DNA from: Erinaceus europaeus
Lineage: Eukaryota > Chordata > Mammalia > Eulipotyphla > Erinaceidae
Length of the DNA: 64,000 nt
Assembly: GCF_950295315.1 (NCBI RefSeq)
Contig: NC_080168.1
Location: 67,837,254 to 67,901,253, forward strand
Direction: 5' to 3'
The notes beneath the pieces are model-generated. The model was not told where the DNA came from, ran no database searches, and saw nothing but the letters and a program-made list of their open reading frames with translations. The position numbers and the translations under genes were made by a program. Every line of letters starts with the position of its first letter. The first letter of the stretch is position 1. This document shows positions 20,195-31,129 of this stretch, piece after piece.

Positions 20195-20279
20195 GTATAG
20201 CGGTTCCCTTGCACCCAACCTTGTGTTAGCTGTAGTGTGATGTTGAGAGTGAGGGTGACAGCATGTCATTCTTTGGCAG

Positions 20280-20772
20280 GTCATACTCTCTCCAAAGTTG
20301 TCAATGGTTTGTTTGGTGACAGTTTTGCAAAGATGTATATCCAGGGAGTCGGGCGGTAGCGCCGTAGGTTAAGTGCTCATGGTGCAAAGCACAAGGACCG
20401 GCGTGATGATCCTGGTTTGAGCCTCCGGCTCCCCATCTGCAGGGGAGTAGCTTCACAAGTGGTGAAGCAGGTCTGCTGGTGTTTGTCTTTCTCTCCCCCT
20501 CTCTGTCTTCCCCTCCTCTCTCCATTTCTCTCTTTCCTATCCAACAATGATGACATTAACAACAACAACAATAATAACTACAATAAGAGAACTACAAGGG
20601 CAAAAAAAAAGGGGAATAATTAAAAAAAATTTTTTTTAAAAGATGGATATCCAGTTTGGAAGTTCTGGGAAAGAGGGATCTGGAGTCAGTGGAAATAGAG
20701 AGAAGGATAGGACTGGTACTGGATCTGCTGGGTCCAGATCCAAAACATCTGGATCTAGTGGCAGTGCCTCAG
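20280..20772 (+). pseudogene. Module A16, split by a SINE
   Basis: Left part 20280-20344 (paralogue of A2/A14, starting GHTLSKVVNGLF, acceptor TTTGGCAG|) and right part about 20655-20772 (FGSSGKEGSGVSGNRE, donor CTCAG|GTATTCC). Between them is a sense SINE flanked by a direct repeat AAAGATGTATATCCAG / AAAGATGGATATCCAG. The uninterrupted exon would match A14. With the SINE inside it can no longer encode the module. Confidence 0.75.
20345..20640 (+). repeat. Full-length SINE inserted in coding exon A16
   Basis: Begins GGAGTCGGGCGGTAGCGCCG, with tRNA-like boxes, GGCTCCCCATCTGCAGGGG, a CT-rich tract, a CAACAACAATAATAAC stretch and an A-rich tail. The 16-bp target duplication has one mismatch, so the insertion is fairly recent. 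Confidence 0.9.
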
Positions 20773-20898
20773 GTATTCCATCTATGAAGCACCAAGAATT
20801 TGTAACTAATTAACAAATCACAATATTTATTTTTTAATTACATGTTACAGGGATAGCATTAATGTATGAAGCTAATTTTCTAATGTCATTTCTATCAG

Positions 20899-21772
20899 TT
20901 GAGACTGATATTCATGGAAGGATATCTGCATCAGTGACTATGAAACCATTGGTGGTGTTGGGTTATCTGGATCCAATGCCCATGTGGACAGGGACCACAG
21001 CAGCCAGGCAGATGGAGCACATGCAGTGGGGACTTCTCTAAGTTTAGATGTTACCTTGAACCTGACATTTTGTTAATTGCACTATGGTGTTGATAGATAT
21101 TGTGACACTCATTCCATTTTTGGCAAGTGCTACTCATTCCAAAGGTGTCAATGGTTTGTTTGATGACAGTTCAAATCTGAAAATTAAAGTAGGGACTTCA
21201 GGTCAACAGGCATTTGGAGACCATGAAAAATGAAAGAATGGCAGGATGGATTCTGCATCTGTCTGTCCAGATTTACAGAGTCTGGTCTGATGTCAATGAC
21301 TTAGGTATTGCATCTAAGAGGCTTTCCAGAATGCATTAAATTCATAAATTAATTAATGAATTAAAATATCTAACTTTAGTTTTTAGTGGATAATATATTT
21401 GTTTTATGAAAAGTCTTTCTCTTGAATTTTCAAGTTCCCAAACTCTGTTCCCTACATCAGGATAAGCTATAACAGAACAGAACAATGCTCTGGAGATATT
21501 TGTATATCATTATCTCTCTCCATTTCTATATCTATCTGTATCTATGTTATATACTTATCTATATCGATGTATCTATCTATAGCTATGTCTATGTCTATAA
21601 TCTTTAAATGCATTTTTCTGTGAAATCACTAAGGAATGAAGATTAATGTTGACATTCATGACTTTCCATCAGTTAGAAATAGTGTTCATGGAGGGAAACC
21701 TGGAACAAAGTACATCCATGATGACAGTGGTGTTGGGTCGACTGGATCCTGTGGATTTATTCCCAATGCTCC
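20899..21772 (+). pseudogene. Decayed array tail: B16, A17, B17
   Basis: B16 (from 20899, TATCAG|TTGAGACTGA) has lost bases and shifts frame. A17 (about 21127-21302) has a damaged acceptor (TTTTTGGCAAG) and an early stop after GACCATGAAAAATGA. An SINE fossil like the other A-q introns lies at about 21400-21500, followed by an imperfect TATC tract. B17 (21673-21771) has an internal deletion and ends CTCCAG|GAATCT without a GT. The order A-q, SINE fossil, B-g mirrors the intact units. Confidence 0.65.
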
Positions 21773-21864
21773 AGGAATCTGTATTCATTGCAGATAGACA
21801 TTATGAAAATCCTTTTGGCTGATGGTCTCTTTCAAAAGATATTAGTAATTTTTGTTGTTGTTGT

Positions 21865-21985
21865 CTGTTCTGGATATGTGGAAATCAAATTAAGGTGATC
21901 TGTTAAATGAAAATGGAAGGAACGACGTGATTGGTACTGGATTTGTTGGTTGAATCTGTAGTGGCTTAAGAATTCTAGCTAAGAG
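21865..21985 (+). pseudogene. Remnant A18
   Basis: Traces only: GGAAATCAAATTAAGG, GATTGGTACTGGATTTGTTGG and GTGGCTTAAGAATTCTAGCTAAGAGGCATTTCAGAGTGC match the A-exon 3' half and its downstream intron. It marks the outer edge of the array. Confidence 0.5.
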
Positions 21986-21999
21986 GCATTTCAGAGTGC

Positions 22000-22745
22000 A
22001 CTAAATTACAAATAGCTAATGTATTCAAATATTCATCTTTAATTAACATTTAACCATGAAATCACCATTTGTCATGACTGTCATGGTAGTGTTTAGGGAG
22101 ATGAAGTAAAATAGAAAATCCAATGTCCTTTGTTGATATTTGATTCAGTTATAAATATGTTTGTATCATAAAATTAGGCTGTTTTATAATAGACATTTTA
22201 TATCAAAGGTTTTACAAGTAGACTAATCAGATGAATTTTTGTTGGTATATTTGATACTTTACTATTTGAGCACTTTTGCCTACAGAAATTTGGATAAGTA
22301 CATCTGATTGGACTTATAAAACCAGCCATATCTGTACTTTATGACTCAGATGACATCTAACTGGCATTAAGTCTCTTTGACACTTTGTATCTATGCTAGT
22401 GGGTGGGGGGTGTCTTGATTACATGATCTTGAGTCTGGAATAAGGGAAAGTGAATGTATTTGTAAGTCTGAATTCAAGCTAAACTGGTTCCCAGGGACCT
22501 AGTGAGATTGGAGTAAGAGAACCTAATTCTGTCAAGTGTATGTTGGTAGTGAACTTCTCTGCTAAAAAATTCTCAGTGAATTTATCTCAGTATGTCTGAT
22601 GCTAAACTGTCACTCTTCTGGTAGGAGTACCAGTATAAGAAGTGAACATGAACATGCCCATGATAATTTAGGGGATTAAAGTTTTGGTTCTTGACACTTG
22701 GTGAAATGGCACATGGAGTCATGCTTTATAGGTTGGCTAGGTTTT
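22000..22745. other. No recognised feature
   Basis: AT-rich sequence between the decayed array and the next SINE. A few phrases may be very old array remnants (GATTCAGTTATAAATATG near 22142), but I cannot support an exon here. Confidence 0.4.
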
Positions 22746-22749
22746 ATCT

Positions 22750-22972
22750 ACTTTTTATATATTTTTATCTTTACTTATTTGATAGAGTCAGCCAGATATT
22801 GAGTGGGAAGTGGGAAATAGAGAGGAAGAGAAACAAGAGAGACACCTGCATACCTGCTTCACCATTTGTGACACTTCTTCCCTTGCAGGTGGGGGGCTGG
22901 GGGCTTCAACTGGTCCGTATGCACTGTTAACATATGCGCTCAACCATGTATACCCTTGCCCAGCCCCCCAGG
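22750..22972 (-). repeat. Antisense SINE before the gap
   Basis: TTTATCTTTACTTATTTGATAGAG, CCTGCATACCTGCTTCACC, GGGGGCTGGGGGCTT and TTGCCCAGCCCCC define a reversed SINE. Confidence 0.8.
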
Positions 22973-23000
22973 TTTTATCCATGCATCTTACCCAGTGTCT

Positions 23001-23200
23001 NNNNNNNNNNNNNNNNNNNNNNNNNNNNNNNNNNNNNNNNNNNNNNNNNNNNNNNNNNNNNNNNNNNNNNNNNNNNNNNNNNNNNNNNNNNNNNNNNNNN
23101 NNNNNNNNNNNNNNNNNNNNNNNNNNNNNNNNNNNNNNNNNNNNNNNNNNNNNNNNNNNNNNNNNNNNNNNNNNNNNNNNNNNNNNNNNNNNNNNNNNNN
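23001..23200. other. Assembly gap of 200 N
   Basis: Exactly 200 undetermined bases, probably a placeholder of unknown true length. Exons of the repeat-protein gene or others may be missing here. Confidence 0.95.
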
Positions 23201-23890
23201 TTTTGCACCAAGAATGAAATTGCATAAAATACCTTTTAGCAGGATGACTCTTACTTTATAAATATCTAGTTCACCTTTTTTTTTTTGTTGTTGTTGTTGT
23301 TGTTGTAAGTAATATTCTTCCTTTACTGAAACCTGAGGAAACTGTACTTGAATCTTGGCCTTAACAGATGGAGAAAGATGACGTTGCGTTAAGTTAACTT
23401 CTTTAATCATGTCCATCTGCCTGTCTAAAATAAAATAGACCATCTATTTTGATCAGTCACAGAAATACAGAGTCTCCACTGAGCCTGACAGTCCTTCTCG
23501 GGGTGAGACTCCTTTTCTGTCTGTCTGTGTCCTGGAGTCACTACTGCAAGATTGCACAAAGGCTCTATTCCATCAAGGAATAGAGCATTCTTGCTGAAAG
23601 CCTTTGCAAGGGACTATATTTGGGTTCCATTTTAGAAGTCTTCTAATGGATTTCGGGTAGGAAAACTGGGATGCATGTATCAACTCATCTATAAATAAAC
23701 ATTCCCATGGTGATGTAGGAGAATCCCTGCTGTATTAAATAGGAGTTTGCTGTCCCCTCCTGTCTGTCCTACTGAGCCTCAGTAGAAAGTGGACCTGCCC
23801 CAGGCCTTGTATTTAGCTGTCCTCCATTCTCCAAGCCTCTACTAAGCAGCCAGATAACTCCTCCTCTGCTCCTCCCAAAGCTCAATGTCT
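23201..23890. other. Gap flank, no gene recognised
   Basis: Contains a poly-T/(TTG)n tract at about 23275-23306. The rest is single-copy-looking sequence without a supported exon. It is the possible intron before the frame at 23900. Confidence 0.4.
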
Positions 23891-23899
23891 TGTTTACAG

Positions 23900-24246
23900 G
23901 TGTCATTGCTGATGGGAGAGGCTCCTGGATGGGATTCAGGGGCATCACCAGGAACTCCCAGCCCCTGGGAACCCTGTTGGATGAGCAGACCTTCTCCATC
24001 ATGTATCAGCAAGAAGCCACCTGGCAGCAGTCCCTGTTCATGCAGATGCGCGTGGCTCCGGTGATACTGCGGGGCCCATCGATGCTGGCCCTGAGCTCAG
24101 CTCAGTGCCCCCCATCTGTGCGGGTCCATAGGGGCCAGGGAGCCTGCAGCAGACCACAGGATAGCAGCAGCACGGTCCTGCGTTGTTCCAGTTACAACAT
24201 CTTCACTGGAGTGACTGGCCCCATAATATGTGTCAGTATCCCCTAG
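23900..24246 (+). CDS. Unassigned terminal-exon-like frame
   Basis: After CTTGTTTACAG| a phase-1 frame of 115 codons runs to TAG at 24244. It reads VIADGRGSWMGFRGITRN, later ATWQQSLFMQMRVAP and RGPSMLALSSAQCPP, ending GVTGPIICVSIP. The GC content is higher than the flanks. The phase fits the repeat-protein gene, so it could be that gene's terminal exon. The layout (phase-1 acceptor, about 115-147 codons to a stop) and faint matches (RGPSMLAL against HGAPSWLPLLDL) also resemble the terminal exons of the ARHGAP20-like copies downstream. No family recognised, and no polyadenylation signal seen before the next SINE. Confidence 0.4.
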
Positions 24247-24302
24247 AGACACCTTCTAGCCATATGCTGCTGGGCGTTTCACTGTTTCTTTTCCCTTAGG
24301 TT

Positions 24303-25270
24303 TTTGTTAATTTTTTATGTTTTCCTTTTGTTGCCCTTGATTTTTTATTGTTATTGTAGTTATTATATTGTCATTGTTAGACAGGACAGAGAGAAATAGA
24401 GAGAGGAGGGGAACACAGACAGGGGGAGAGAAAGATGGACACCTGGAGATCTGCTTCACCGCCTGTGAAGGGACTCCCCTACAGGCAGGGAGCTGGGGGC
24501 TCGAACTAGGATCCTTCAGCAGGTCCTTGTGCTTTGTGCCACGTGGCTTAATGTGGTGCGCTACTGCCTGGCTCCCTTTTTCACTCTCTTTTTAAAAATT
24601 TATTTATTCATTTATTCCATTTTGTTACTCTTGTTTTATTGTTGTAGTTATTGTTGTTGTTACTGATGTCATCATTGTTGGATAGGACAGAGAGATATGG
24701 AGAGCAGAGGGAAAGACAGAGAGGGGAGAGAAAGATAGACACCTACAGACCTATTTCACTGCTTGTGAAGCAACTCCTCTACAGGTGGAAATCCACGGGC
24801 TCGAACCAGGATCATTACCCCAAACCTTGTGCTTTGCTCCATGGGCGCTTAACCTGATGCTTAACTCCTCTCTTTTCCCTTTCTATATGCACTGAGTATG
24901 TACTTGTCTCTGAAGGTCATGTATACACTATGGGTTTTTGTCTTTTCTTTTGCCTCCAAAGTTATCATTGGGGCTCCTTGCCAACACTCTGAATCCACTG
25001 CTCCTGGAGGCTGTTTTTTACATTTGGTTGCCCTTGTTGTTATTGTTATTGTTGTTATAACTGTTGTTGTTGTTGGATAGGACAGTGAGATACCGTGAGA
25101 GGACAGGAAGACAGAGAGGGACAGGGAAAGAAACCTGCAGACCTGCTTCACTGCTTGTGAAGCGACCCCCACTCCCAGATGAGGAGCTGGGGGCTCAAAC
25201 TGGGATCTTTATGCCCGTCCTAATACGTTGAACCATGTGTGATTTACCCGCTGTGTACCGCCCAGGCCCT
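24303..25270 (-). repeat. Three antisense SINEs
   Basis: Copies at about 24303-24577, 24590-24868 and 24948-25270, each with a TTGTTGCCCTTG-type tail, GA tract, a CCTGCAGACCTGCTTCAC-like box (worn in the second) and a reversed head. The third has the longer tail TTGCCTCCAAAGTTATCATTGG. Confidence 0.85.
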
Positions 25271-26713
25271 GGTATTTGCCTTTAATGACTTCGGTGTATC
25301 TTGCTAATAATGAGAATATTTCTCATATCGACCCAGAATTATACTTTGATCAGTCTTTTCAGGAAAGCATTTCTTTAGGTCATGTTCAGAGCTATATTTC
25401 ACTTTTTAAATATTTTTAATGAAATTCCAGATTTTTAATATATGGAGACAGAGATAGAGGTAGGAACAGAGAGACAGAGAGACAGCATACCCAGCACCCA
25501 TCTGGCTGGGATGATCCCCTAAACTCTCTGCCCTCTCTGCATCCAAGGAGACGTCCTCGTCCCTACTCCCTGCCTGTCCAGGGACCCTCTGCCTAGTAAT
25601 TGCTACCTACCTCTGCTTTTTGCCTAGTTAACATGAATTTTTGATCATTTGAGAGTTGCTCTCTACTCTTGAAAGTTGTTCACACTTTCAAGGTGTTTAC
25701 TCCTCCCCCCTACATTAAGGAGCACTTTAACTGCTATGTGGATAAATTACATTTCCTTGCAAGAAAGTATTTGAAACTATGATCTGTATTTAAACTTTAT
25801 TTACAAAGAGATGAATTTGCTAGAATATATATTTCTCATTTACAAGGAAATAGTCACTGTGCAAGAAGAAATACAAGTGTTGGCATTAGTGTTTTAAACA
25901 TATATTGTTCTTATGCACTCAGTCAAAGAGTTACTGAAATCAACAATGTTTGCTCTCAAACCATAGTCAAGTCTGTGGAGCTAAGAGAATTTATATTTTT
26001 ACTTGATTCATTTTTTGTGAAACTTAGGGAAGCTAAAGACAAGTTTTCTTCAAGTAGATCCTGTGAAAGGTGGGTTGTAACCCCAGTTTTTTTTTTCTTA
26101 ATTCAAGGTTCTTGCACAGCATGAGATGTGTCTGACTTCTAAGGAAAATGAGACGCCAGACACAGTGATGGGTGAGTGTCAAGATAGTTTAAGTTTTGAT
26201 GGTTGAATTTAAAAAAGCAGATCAAAACTCTATTAATAGCAGCTGTTTAGTATTAAGCTTAATTGTCTTCACACATTTCATCCATCCTGATCAGCCCAAA
26301 ACTGTGGCACAAAACTCAGACCTGCCTTCCTAAAAGTTTTCTTTAATACATTGAAGGAGCTATTAATTTGTACATCTGTGGAACAATATAGTTGCTGGGT
26401 CTTTCTATTTGTTTTGTCATCACAGTGTAATTTGTTTTAGGTAAAATGCTTTATTAAAATAATGAAAATAAAAACAGCCATTGTACAATGTAAAGGCATC
26501 AATACCCCTGTCCCAAATTCACCTGTTCCCAGTGTCTTTTTCATCCCCTTTCCACATTTTCAGCTGCATGTTCTTAGCCAAAAAAAAAAAAAAAAACCCT
26601 CAGACCTTTGCCTCTAACCATACTTGATGGTGTTTCTAGCCAGGGAGGTGAATTCTTCTCTCTATTTTTTTTTTTTCGTCAGGAAGTGCTGTCTTGAAAA
26701 AAATGTTTTGAGG
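25271..26713. other. No recognised gene
   Basis: About 1.4 kb of AT-rich sequence with a worn GA-rich stretch near 25440-25490 (possible SINE remnant), two homopolymer runs (A at 26580, T at 26665) and no convincing exon. Confidence 0.4.
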
Positions 26714-27217
26714 GAGAGGCTGGGTGGTGATGCACCTGGTTGAGAGCACATGTTACAATGCTAAAGGACACAGGTTCAAGCCCCTGGTCCTGACCTGTAG
26801 GGGGGAAGCTTCATGAGTGGTGAAGCTGTGTTGCAGGTGTCTCCCTCCCTATCACCCCCTACCCCCTCAATTTGGGGCTGTCTCTATCCCATAAATAAAT
26901 AAATATAATAAAAATTTTAAGTATATATATATACATGTTGAAGGTACTGGCTGTGCACCCGGTTAAGCACACATAGTACTCAGCATAAGGTTCCATACAA
27001 TGATCCAGGTTCAAACCCCATTCCTCACATTCAGGCAAGTCACTTCACAAGAGCTGAAGCAGGTCTGTAAGTGTGTATCTATCTCCCTCGCACTCCCCTC
27101 TCAATTTCTGTACTATCCAATAAAATGAAAAAAATAGGACACCATGAAAAATGGAATCTTATTGAGCCCCAGCAATAAATAACCCTGGAGGCAAAAAAAA
27201 AAAAAAAAAAAAAAAAC
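26714..27217 (+). repeat. Two sense SINEs
   Basis: About 26714-26925 (GGCTGGGTGGTGATGCACC to TAAATAAATAAATATAAT) and 26938-27217. The latter ends in the long 3' type GAGCCCCAGCAATAAATAACC plus a 26-base poly-A run. Confidence 0.85.
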
Positions 27218-27796
27218 AGGAAAAGGAGAAATCTGTTAATTTATTTATTCATTTATTTCACTAATCATTTCTTTCTCTCTATATGTTGAAAGAAATACAT
27301 TTTAGACTCTCTTTTCCTCACACCTTTTTATTTTCAGTATGGGATTCTGCTAGTGTATTTCCTTAAAAACGAGCCCCTTATATTTCTGAGACTCCTTTCA
27401 AATGAGGTCACACCTGTGAGTCGACACAGAAGTATTTTTGAACTCCGGCTCCATGGCAGAATGTCCTCAGAGTCTTACCATAGTGAGAGGCTTGTGTCCA
27501 GGCTCCAGTGTTCACATGCTGACCACAGCACTTGGTGTTTCTCAGACTGAGTTCCCAGCCCTCTTAGTGATGTGCAGTCACAGTCCAAGTTAAATTCTCA
27601 AACAGATCAGAGTGGAAGGAGACTTTGCTCTCTTTACCTCAGAAATTTGCTCCATTTCCCAGACTGCGAGCTAGTGTCCAGAGCACTGTCAGGCGACTGT
27701 GAGCTGCTTAGTGCAGCATCCTCAGTGCCCATCCAGAGTGACACTCTGCTCCTCCTTTCCTCCTCTTCTCTCCCTCTTTCTCTTGTATTAAGAAAT

Positions 27797-28018
27797 GATC
27801 CTTCCCACCTGCAGGGGAGCCACTTCTTAGGTGGTGAAGCAGGTCTGCAGGTATCTTATCTTTCTCTCCCCCTCTTTGTGTTCCCCTCCTCTCTCCATTT
27901 CTCTGTCCTAACTACCAATGAAGACATCAACAACAGTAACTACAACAACAATAAAAACAACAAGGGAATCAAAACAGAAATAAATAAATATTCTTTAAAA
28001 ATCTTAAAAAAAACATTT
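27797..28018 (+). repeat. 5'-truncated sense SINE
   Basis: Begins at the internal box CCCACCTGCAGGGGAGCCAC and runs through the CT tract and the ACTACAACAACAATAAAAAC tail. Confidence 0.8.
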
Positions 28019-28496
28019 TAGAAAAAGAAATCAAAAGAAATGAACCTTATTTTTGAAACTCAAATCCACACCACAGCAAACTGTCTTTCTCTTATTTGGG
28101 AAGGGCAAGGGAAAGCAATCCTAAGCATGAAGTACTAGCCACTGTTTTTATGCACAGTTACTCCCTGTGTAGGCTCTGGCTTTGTACTTGCCTTCTGGGT
28201 TTTCAGTCCCCTGAGTCCTCTCTTTGGTGACTTGGTGGGCTGGGAGGAGCTGTGGGATGGGAGCATAGAGCAAGGTGCCTGAGTTTCCTGAGTAGCCCTG
28301 ACAGAGGAGAAGGACATTCTAGGACTGGCACAGAGCTCCCACAGCAAAGTTCATTTTATTGTGTAGGAATCCCCTGGTTCATACCACTGATGCACATCAG
28401 CTCAGCTCACACAGCACAGAGGGGAGACTTCATGAGCAGTGGAGGGGTGCAGTGAGCCTGGATCTCTATCTCTCAACCTGTGTGTCTCTCTCTCTG

Positions 28497-28801
28497 CCTC
28501 CAGGGTTGTTGCTGGGGCTCTGTGCCTGCACTATTAATCCACTGCTCCTGGAGGCTATTTTCCCCCTATTGTTGCCCTTGTTCTTTATTGTTATTAGAAT
28601 TGTTTTTGTTATTGCTGTCATTGTTGTTGGACAAGACAGAGAAATTGAGAGAGGAGAGGAGGAGAGAGAGGGCAGAGAAATACAGACACCTACAGACCTG
28701 ATTCTCCACTTATGGCGCCAGGGGCTGGAAGAGGGACCCTTAGGCCAGTCCTAGAGCTTCACACCATGTGTGCTTAACCTGCTGCACTACCATCCAGCCA
28801 C
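28497..28801 (-). repeat. Antisense SINE, internally worn
   Basis: GCCTCCAGGGTTGTTGCTGG, TTGCCCTTGTTC, GA tract and the head CTACCATCCAGCC. Confidence 0.85.
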
Positions 28802-29054
28802 CTTGTCTCTTTTTAAAGGATTCAAAAGAAAAGATCTTCTTGAACTAGTGGGTCACAAGACCATAGCAGTTAAGTAACTAATAAAAAGAAACATTTAAAG
28901 TTTATTAGGCTGACCTCATATGTCAGTATAATGAGCAGAGCAATTCCACACAATCTATTGCAGTTATTTAATCACAGCCGCCATCAGTGTTCCTACCTTC
29001 ATTTGTTTGACTCCTTAACAGACCTCTGTAAAGGCACAGTTTAGAAGGGCAATG

Positions 29055-29250
29055 TCAGGGCACAGGTTGTGGCATATCTGTTAGAGCGCACAGATTACAG
29101 TGCACAAGCATCCAGGTTCAAGTCCCCAGCCCCCACCTGCAACAGGGAATCTTGATGAACAGTGAAGCAGAGCTACAGGCTCCGGTCTATCTCTCTACCC
29201 CCCCTCTCCTCTCAATATCTCTTATCTTTACTAAAAAAAAAATAAATCAA
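29055..29250 (+). repeat. Sense SINE
   Basis: GGGCACAGGTTGTGGCATATC, CCCCCACCTGCAACAGGG, CT tract and a tail of A and AATAAATC. Confidence 0.7.
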
Positions 29251-29499
29251 GTGTTTTCTAAAGAGGGCACAATTAGAGTCAGAATTGACAAATAATCTGC
29301 CAGAGAAATAAAGATCTCAATGGTATTGGGCATGAATGAGCAGGAGTGTTCTCAGACAGGATCCTAGCAGAAGTTAGTAATGGGCCCAGCAGAAGAGCCC
29401 TCACACTGGATAATCGCCTGCTTTTCCTGTGCCAGATCCAGGTTCAAGCTCAGTCCTCATCACATGATGGAAATAAGTGTCAGTGCTGTGTTACTGCCT

Positions 29500-29795
29500 T
29501 TCTGTCTCTCCCTCTCCGTCTCTCTCTCTCTGCTATTCTGTAATTCATTGGAGCTGGTTACTGGCACTATGAATTCACTGGTCCTGTCAAGTCATTTTCC
29601 TTTTGTGTTTTTTTTCTTCTATTTTATTTGATAGAGAGAAATTGGAGGGGAAAGACAGAAGAGAGAATGATAGACGCCTGCAGTGTGTTTCCTCACACTA
29701 GAAACTATCCCCAGCATGTTGGGAGCTCGGGCTCAAACCCAGATCCTTGTATGTGGTCATGTGTACACTCAGCCTGGTGCCCCACCACCTGGCCC
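29500..29795 (-). repeat. Antisense SINE
   Basis: TGGAGCTGGTTACTGGCACTATGAATTC (long tail), a GA tract and a reversed head ending CCACCACCTGGCCCC. Ends just before the ARHGAP20-like sequence. Confidence 0.75.
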
Positions 29796-29864
29796 CTTGT
29801 TGTTATTTTTGATCTATCTCCCTCCTCTACTGGAAAGAAGGCCAGCCCAGTGCAATGTAACCCA

Positions 29865-30095
29865 AGACATCATGGAATACAAAGTCCCCATTGCACTCTG
29901 TACCAAGGGATGTCTGCATTCTAAGCAAGGGAACCTGGGAAGCCTGCTCCCAAATGACTCAGCACTTTCTGTGCCTGGGCACCTGCTTTCTGTAGGGTCT
30001 CCCTGCCTGAGTGCAGGGATGCTCCCACAGACACATTGGCTCCATCCTGAGACCCAGAAGGAGGACCACGGGCACCATGTGGGCACTAGCTCAAG
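29865..30095 (+). pseudogene. ARHGAP20-like copy 1, PH/RA linker remnant
   Basis: Weak matches to the ARHGAP20 region just after the PH domain: MEYKVPIALCTKGC for the 'P-K-S-I-P-L-K-I-F' segment, and HWLHPETQKEDHGHHVG for the 'LWVNSGKEEAPYPLIG' segment. The right border is CTCAAG|GTGAGT, a good donor, but its phase does not match the next exon. Probably decayed. Confidence 0.35.
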
Positions 30096-30159
30096 GTGAG
30101 TTGGCCTGATGGGGACCATTCATCAGCCTGAGTCTGCATGTTGACTGTCCTCCCTGTAG

Positions 30160-30333
30160 GGCACCAACAAGACTGTGGACAGGAAATGGGTGAGCTGCCA
30201 ACCACTGAGCTGCTGTCCCAGAGACCACAAGACTCCACTTCTGTCTTCATCATCACAGAGCCCTATGATCTGGAGCAGACCTCTGAGGAGACCCCAGGTC
30301 AGTGTGTCCTCAGGCCCAGACACTGAGTGGAAC
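30160..30333 (+). pseudogene. ARHGAP20-like copy 1, RA-region exon
   Basis: After CTCCCTGTAG| it reads GHQQDCGQEMGELPTTELL, then SQRPQDSTSVFIITEPYDLE and QTSEETPG. This follows the ARHGAP20 segment between its RA-like domain and RhoGAP domain (GHEYPYG.., ..EPFLMEQL..). Reading on gives QCVLRPRH and a TGA, still like the family's 'QCQFILKPS', so the ancestral exon probably ran past CCCAG|GTCAGT. That internal GT may now serve as a donor, giving a 138-bp phase-1 exon (30160-30297), the same length as its counterpart at 45588-45725. In the parent family this region precedes a Rho GTPase-activating domain, which I do not find here. Confidence 0.5.
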
Positions 30334-31129
30334 TAGGAGGGAGCACTGGTGAACCCCAGCCATCCTGCAGGTGTCCCCTCTGTGCCCATGACTGCCCTCC
30401 TGATGTGGCTCCTGACATTGAAAGCCACCTGCAGGGGGTGAGGGATGGTACAGGCAGGGCCCAAGACCCACCCACCATCCAACCTGGGGATACTTCCTGT
30501 TGTGAAATCAGACCCTGCTCACTGCTAGGGAAGGCGCTTATTTTTCAGTGGCTATAGGTAGGCAGTGGCTCCTTCTCTGTGTCTCTGGAGCTTCTCCCAC
30601 ACAGGACTCTGTCTGTGTGCACTGTGACTCTTACTAGACCAGGACCTTCCAGGACCTGGGAACACACCTTCTCCATCCCAGGGCTTGTCCCATATCGCAC
30701 ATTCCCAGGAACTGATGGCCTGGCTGCCTGGATCACCCCCACTGGGAGTGCTGGGTCTGATGATGCCTGTACTGAGTTTCTGGAATGAATTAGACTCTTT
30801 GCAGAGCTTGGAGTGAAGTGATCTTGGAGTTCCAGGTAGAATGGAGCTTTCCATCCCACCACAAGTAACCTCACTCCCACAATTCCCAGGTGTAGCTTGA
30901 TATGAATGTCTATGCGTAGGAAGGCAGGGGGTGTGTGTGGGGGGTTCCTTCTTGATGTTTTCTGCCTTCCATTCTAAAATATTTTACCATTGATATTACT
31001 ACTATAGAGGAAAATGTTGAATTGGTATGCATTTCACGCAGAAAAGATTAAACAAACACTTGTATATAATTTGTTAGGAGGAATCATAATATATAGTTTT
31101 ATATATAAAACTTACATATTATGTCAGGT

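Larger units (their letters stand above)
10644..20772 (+). other. MUC19: Exon-repeat array: alternating A (61 aa) and B (55 aa) modules
   Basis: This is the repeat part of the gene that starts at 4579. Type A exons are 183 bp (acceptor GGCAG|GTGGTACTGG, donor GGCTCAG|GTATTCC) and begin GGTGSEG. Type B exons are 165 bp (acceptor CATCAG|TTNAGACT or TTGGAAGT) and begin VQTGVHGG, VETxxHGG or VGSSVHGG. All are phase 1 at both ends. The product is rich in Gly, Ser, Thr and Ala, almost free of Cys (one in B5 and B10), and has few N-glycosylation sites, like a secreted mucin-like or SMGC-like protein. Individual exons are listed separately. Whether all are used in one transcript cannot be told from sequence. 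Confidence 0.7.

Noticed and set aside
22788..23443. Long frames spanning the N run
   Set aside because: They exist only because N was translated as X; no coding evidence.
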